DNA from: Pseudomaricurvus sp. HS19
GTDB taxonomy: Bacteria; Pseudomonadota; Gammaproteobacteria; Pseudomonadales; Cellvibrionaceae
NCBI RefSeq assembly: GCF_009857815.1
Contig: NZ_WVVW01000008.1
Location: 47,609-111,608, forward strand
Direction: 5' to 3'
DNA: 64,000 nt
Position 1 is the stretch's first letter, and each line of letters opens with the position of its first letter. Below the pieces are notes generated by a model, which was not told where the DNA came from, ran no database searches, and saw nothing but the letters and a program-made list of their open reading frames with translations. The translations under genes and the position numbers were made by a program. This document shows, piece after piece, positions 61,841-64,000 of this stretch.

Positions 61841-62039
61841 AAAGCCTAAATAACAGCACATAATTAGTCCCCTTCTAAGCCAGGGTGTCGATTCATGACG
61901 AATAGGGTTCCTGTGCGAATCAGGTGCATAGGTAACACTCCGGCAAAACTGTGGATCCCGGATAGCCGCGCACCCATACCCTTGAGGTAAGGCCTTGCAG
62001 CAGAGTTCCGCCCGCTAAAACGCTACCCAATAGGCGGCC

Positions 62040-62083
62040 CTGTAACCTCGCTGTCACCTCCCGTTCATCCCCCTGTCACAGCT
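62040..62083 (+). promoter_or_regulatory. Pho box (four 11-bp direct repeats) of the olsF-like gene
   Basis: CTGTAAC, CTGTCAC, CGTTCAT and CTGTCAC start at 62040, 62051, 62062 and 62073, each followed by four spacer bases, i.e. exact 11-bp periodicity. The PhoB consensus is CTGTCAT plus four bases, repeated. A weak -10-like TAGTTT lies about 10 bp after the last unit, as expected when PhoB replaces the -35. It sits 44 bp before the start codon. Confidence 0.8.
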
Positions 62084-62126
62084 TCGCAGTAGTTTTGTCG
62101 CAATTACCTGCAGAGCCAGCCGCCCC

Positions 62127-63848
62127 ATGATCAACATCGAACAGACCGTCTGTGACAGATTCCCCGCCTTCGGACAGCAGCCCGACGTTATCCGCCGTTC
62201 TACGGTGTCGCTGTTGCGCAAGCTGACTCATGAGCAGGAGATCAACCAGTTCCTGTTGCGTCACGGCGGCCTCGATCCCATCGAGTTTATCGACTGTGTG
62301 TTTGACCACTTCAATGTCAGCTACACCGTCTCCAATCGCGACCGAGCCAACATCCCGTACACAGGTCGGGTGGTGATCATTGCCAATCACCCCATCGGCT
62401 CGCTCGATGGCCTGGCCATCCTGCGCTTGGTGAGCGAAGTGCGGCAAGACGTCAAAATTATCGCCAACGACATGCTGATGGCCTTTGAGCCCCTGCAGTC
62501 GCTGCTGCTGCCTCTGGATAACATGGGTGGCACCGGTAACCTGAAGAGCTTTCGCGCGGCGCTTGAGCAGTTGCAACAGGATGGCGCTGTGATTGTCTTC
62601 CCCGCCGGTGAGGTGTCACGTGCACGCCCCTCCGGCGTTCGCGATGGCCGCTGGCGTCCCGGTTTCCTGAAACTGGCCCGGCGTGCCGGCGCGCCGGTAC
62701 TGCCGATTCATATCAAGGCCAAGAACTCGCTGCTGTTCTACGGTGCCTCCATGGTGTTCAAGCCACTGGGGACCATGCTGCTGGCCAAGGAGATGTTTAA
62801 CAAACACTCCGCCACCATTCACTTTCGCGTCGGTGAGCCTATTTCCCCGGCGTCGCTGGAGTCCGACTCACTCACCGACCGGACGCTGATCCAGCGGTTG
62901 AAGAAACACCTCTACAAATTGGGCAAGCGCAACCAGAAAAAGCGGCCGCTGTTTGTGACCGAAAAAACCATCGCTCACCCGGAAGATCGCGGACGCCTGT
63001 TGCAGGAGTGCCGTACCATGGAGCTGCTGGGTGAGACGCGGGACGGCAATCGCATCCTGCTGACCCGCTACGCCGACAGTCCGGTGATGATGCGTGAACT
63101 GGGTCGCCTGCGCGAACTGACCTTCCGCAAGGTGGGGGAGGGTACCGGCAGTCGCCGGGACCTGGACGATTTCGACCGGGACTACCAGCACCTGCTGCTG
63201 TGGGACCACGACGCCATGACCCTAGCTGGCGCCTACCGCCTGGGTGAGATGGCCCCCTTGATGCGGGTTCGCGGGGTACAGGGGATTTATACCCACTCAC
63301 TGTTTAACTTCCAGCCTGATTTCCAGCCTTTCCTGGAGCAGGGGATCGAACTGGGCCGCAGCTTCGTTAACCCGCAGTACTGGGGCAAGAACAGTCTCGA
63401 CTACCTGTGGCAGGGTATCGGCGCCTACCTGCGTCACCAGCCAGAATTGCGCTATGTGCTCGGCCCGGTCACCATCAGTGCCCGTTTCCCCAAGCGCCTG
63501 ATTGACCACATGGTCTATTACTACCAGCGCTACTATGCCTGTCCGCAGGCCCTGGCCAGTGCCCGTCAGCCCTACTTTATCGAGCCGGAAACCCACCGCG
63601 AGCTGGCGATCTTCTACGCGGGGCTCGATGCGGAAGAGGGGTTTGCCAGCCTGCAGCGGCTGTTCAACGATGCGGGTGAGAAGGTGCCGGTGTTGTTCAA
63701 GCAGTACGCGGCGCTGTTTGAAGAGGGTGGCTTCCAGTTACTGGCGTTCAGTGTCGATCCGGATTTCAGCGACTGTATCGACGGCCTGTTCCTGGCAGAC
63801 CTGCACAAACTGAAGCCGGCCAAGCGCAAGCGTTATTTGGGGGAGTGA
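62127..63848 (+). CDS. olsF: Bifunctional ornithine-lipid synthase, OlsF-like (O- and N-acyltransferase)
   Basis: A 573-aa two-domain protein. Residues about 60-290 are a PlsC-type acyltransferase: IIANHPIGSLDG (H-x4-D), VIVFPAGEVSRARPSG, GAPVLPIHI. Residues about 310-560 are an OlsB/hemolysin-like GNAT: DGNRILLTRYADSPVMMRELGRLRELTFRKVGEGTGSRRDLDDFDRDYQHLLLWD, GAYRLG, ELGRSFVNPQYWGKNSLDYLWQGIGAYLRHQPELRYVLGPVTIS. This order is that of OlsF, which makes ornithine lipids by N-acylating ornithine and O-acylating the product at the inner membrane. A Pho box lies just upstream. A related glycine or serine lipid product cannot be excluded. Confidence 0.85.
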   Translation: MINIEQTVCDRFPAFGQQPDVIRRSTVSLLRKLTHEQEINQFLLRHGGLDPIEFIDCVFDHFNVSYTVSNRDRANIPYTGRVVIIANHPIGSLDGLAILRLVSEVRQDVKIIANDMLMAFEPLQSLLLPLDNMGGTGNLKSFRAALEQLQQDGAVIVFPAGEVSRARPSGVRDGRWRPGFLKLARRAGAPVLPIHIKAKNSLLFYGASMVFKPLGTMLLAKEMFNKHSATIHFRVGEPISPASLESDSLTDRTLIQRLKKHLYKLGKRNQKKRPLFVTEKTIAHPEDRGRLLQECRTMELLGETRDGNRILLTRYADSPVMMRELGRLRELTFRKVGEGTGSRRDLDDFDRDYQHLLLWDHDAMTLAGAYRLGEMAPLMRVRGVQGIYTHSLFNFQPDFQPFLEQGIELGRSFVNPQYWGKNSLDYLWQGIGAYLRHQPELRYVLGPVTISARFPKRLIDHMVYYYQRYYACPQALASARQPYFIEPETHRELAIFYAGLDAEEGFASLQRLFNDAGEKVPVLFKQYAALFEEGGFQLLAFSVDPDFSDCIDGLFLADLHKLKPAKRKRYLGE

Positions 63849-63854
63849 GAAGGG

Positions 63855-63894
63855 CAGGACGCTGCGCTACAGGATTCAGGACGCTTCGCTACAG
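63855..63894. repeat. 18-bp direct repeat pair
   Basis: CAGGACGCTGCGCTACAG and CAGGACGCTTCGCTACAG are separated by GATT, one mismatch. Together with the inverted repeat that follows, this forms an extragenic repeat cluster after the olsF-like stop. Confidence 0.8.
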
Positions 63895-63904
63895 AAGACA
63901 GAAG

Positions 63905-63983
63905 AAAAGATCGCCCGCGGGAGCGGGCTCCTACACGGGATGTGATATACATCGTAGGAGCCCGCTCCCGCGGGCGATCTTTT
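63905..63983. repeat. REP/BIME-like perfect 30-bp inverted repeat
   Basis: Two perfect 30-bp arms (AAAAGATCGCCCGCGGGAGC... and its complement) flank a 19-bp loop. The core GATCGCCCGCGGGAGCGGGCTCCTAC is the style of the GTAGGAGCG-type REP elements of Pseudomonas and relatives. With the T run it can also terminate the olsF-like transcript. Confidence 0.85.
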
Positions 63984-64000
63984 TCAACGGTGGCGCAATA

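Overview
The window is one contig fragment of a GC-rich Gram-negative chromosome, most likely a marine gammaproteobacterium of the Cellvibrionales/Spongiibacteraceae kind. That placement is inferred from gene content: a TonB-dependent receptor, an HAE3-type RND exporter, AhpC/AhpF, MarC, RhlE, phytanoyl-CoA dioxygenase and acyl-CoA catabolism, and an OlsF-like ornithine-lipid synthase. No tRNA, rRNA, CRISPR array, integrase or transposase is visible.

Layout. (1) 1-4.4 kb is AT-richer than the rest and looks like part of an integron gene-cassette array: a DUF262/HEPN pair, a GIY-YIG/DUF4357 protein, a frameshifted membrane protein, a frameshifted GNAT and an intact GNAT. These are separated by attC-like structured sites (two good, two weak). 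(2) 4.5-11.4 kb holds assorted core genes: a hydrolase with an in-frame stop, a CPBP protease, YbaK, a secreted 87-aa protein, an NhaC-like antiporter, an SGNH hydrolase and an HxlR-SCP2 regulator. (3) 11.4-13.3 kb is a two-gene unit of flavin reductase plus an acyl-CoA-dehydrogenase-like protein lacking the usual catalytic Glu, divergent from the HxlR gene. (4) 13.5-20.6 kb carries a periplasmic sulfatase, a double SUMF1-domain membrane protein without the catalytic cysteines, two methyltransferases and a GNAT. (5) 20.7-28.6 kb carries MarC, RhlE and an envelope operon (LolA-like protein, beta-barrel, PAS-RND fusion). (6) 28.7-30.1 kb is a TetR/hydrolase pair around an almost perfect 30-bp palindrome. 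(7) 30.7-37.9 kb is a thiamine-diphosphate E1 alpha-beta fusion with two free lipoyl domains and an SDR, followed by a CoA-transferase/amidohydrolase/crotonase operon. (8) 37.9-46.5 kb carries DUF808, DUF1275, a crotonase divergent from a PhyH/MarR/quinone-oxidoreductase operon, a PotF-like binding protein and an OafA-type acyltransferase. (9) 46.5-48.7 kb is a TonB receptor.

(10) 49.0-58.6 kb is the least understood system: five co-directional genes coding for a circularly permuted ATP-grasp protein, an alpha-E protein, a 1146-aa transglutaminase-DUF2126 protein, a fused ATP-grasp-alpha-E protein and a second transglutaminase. ATP-grasp/alpha-E/transglutaminase sets have been predicted from comparative genomics to make and cleave peptide or amide tags. 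Here the ligase, helper and peptidase parts all occur twice, once free and once fused. No Anbu-type protease gene is seen beside it.

(11) 58.9-61.3 kb is ahpC-ahpF behind a plausible OxyR site. (12) 61.4-61.8 kb is a 0.43-kb non-coding element bounded by ~65-bp inverted repeats. (13) 62.0-63.8 kb is an OlsF-like gene preceded by four CTGTCAY-like direct repeats with exact 11-bp spacing. This is a Pho box and links ornithine-lipid synthesis to phosphate starvation. A large REP-like inverted repeat closes the window.
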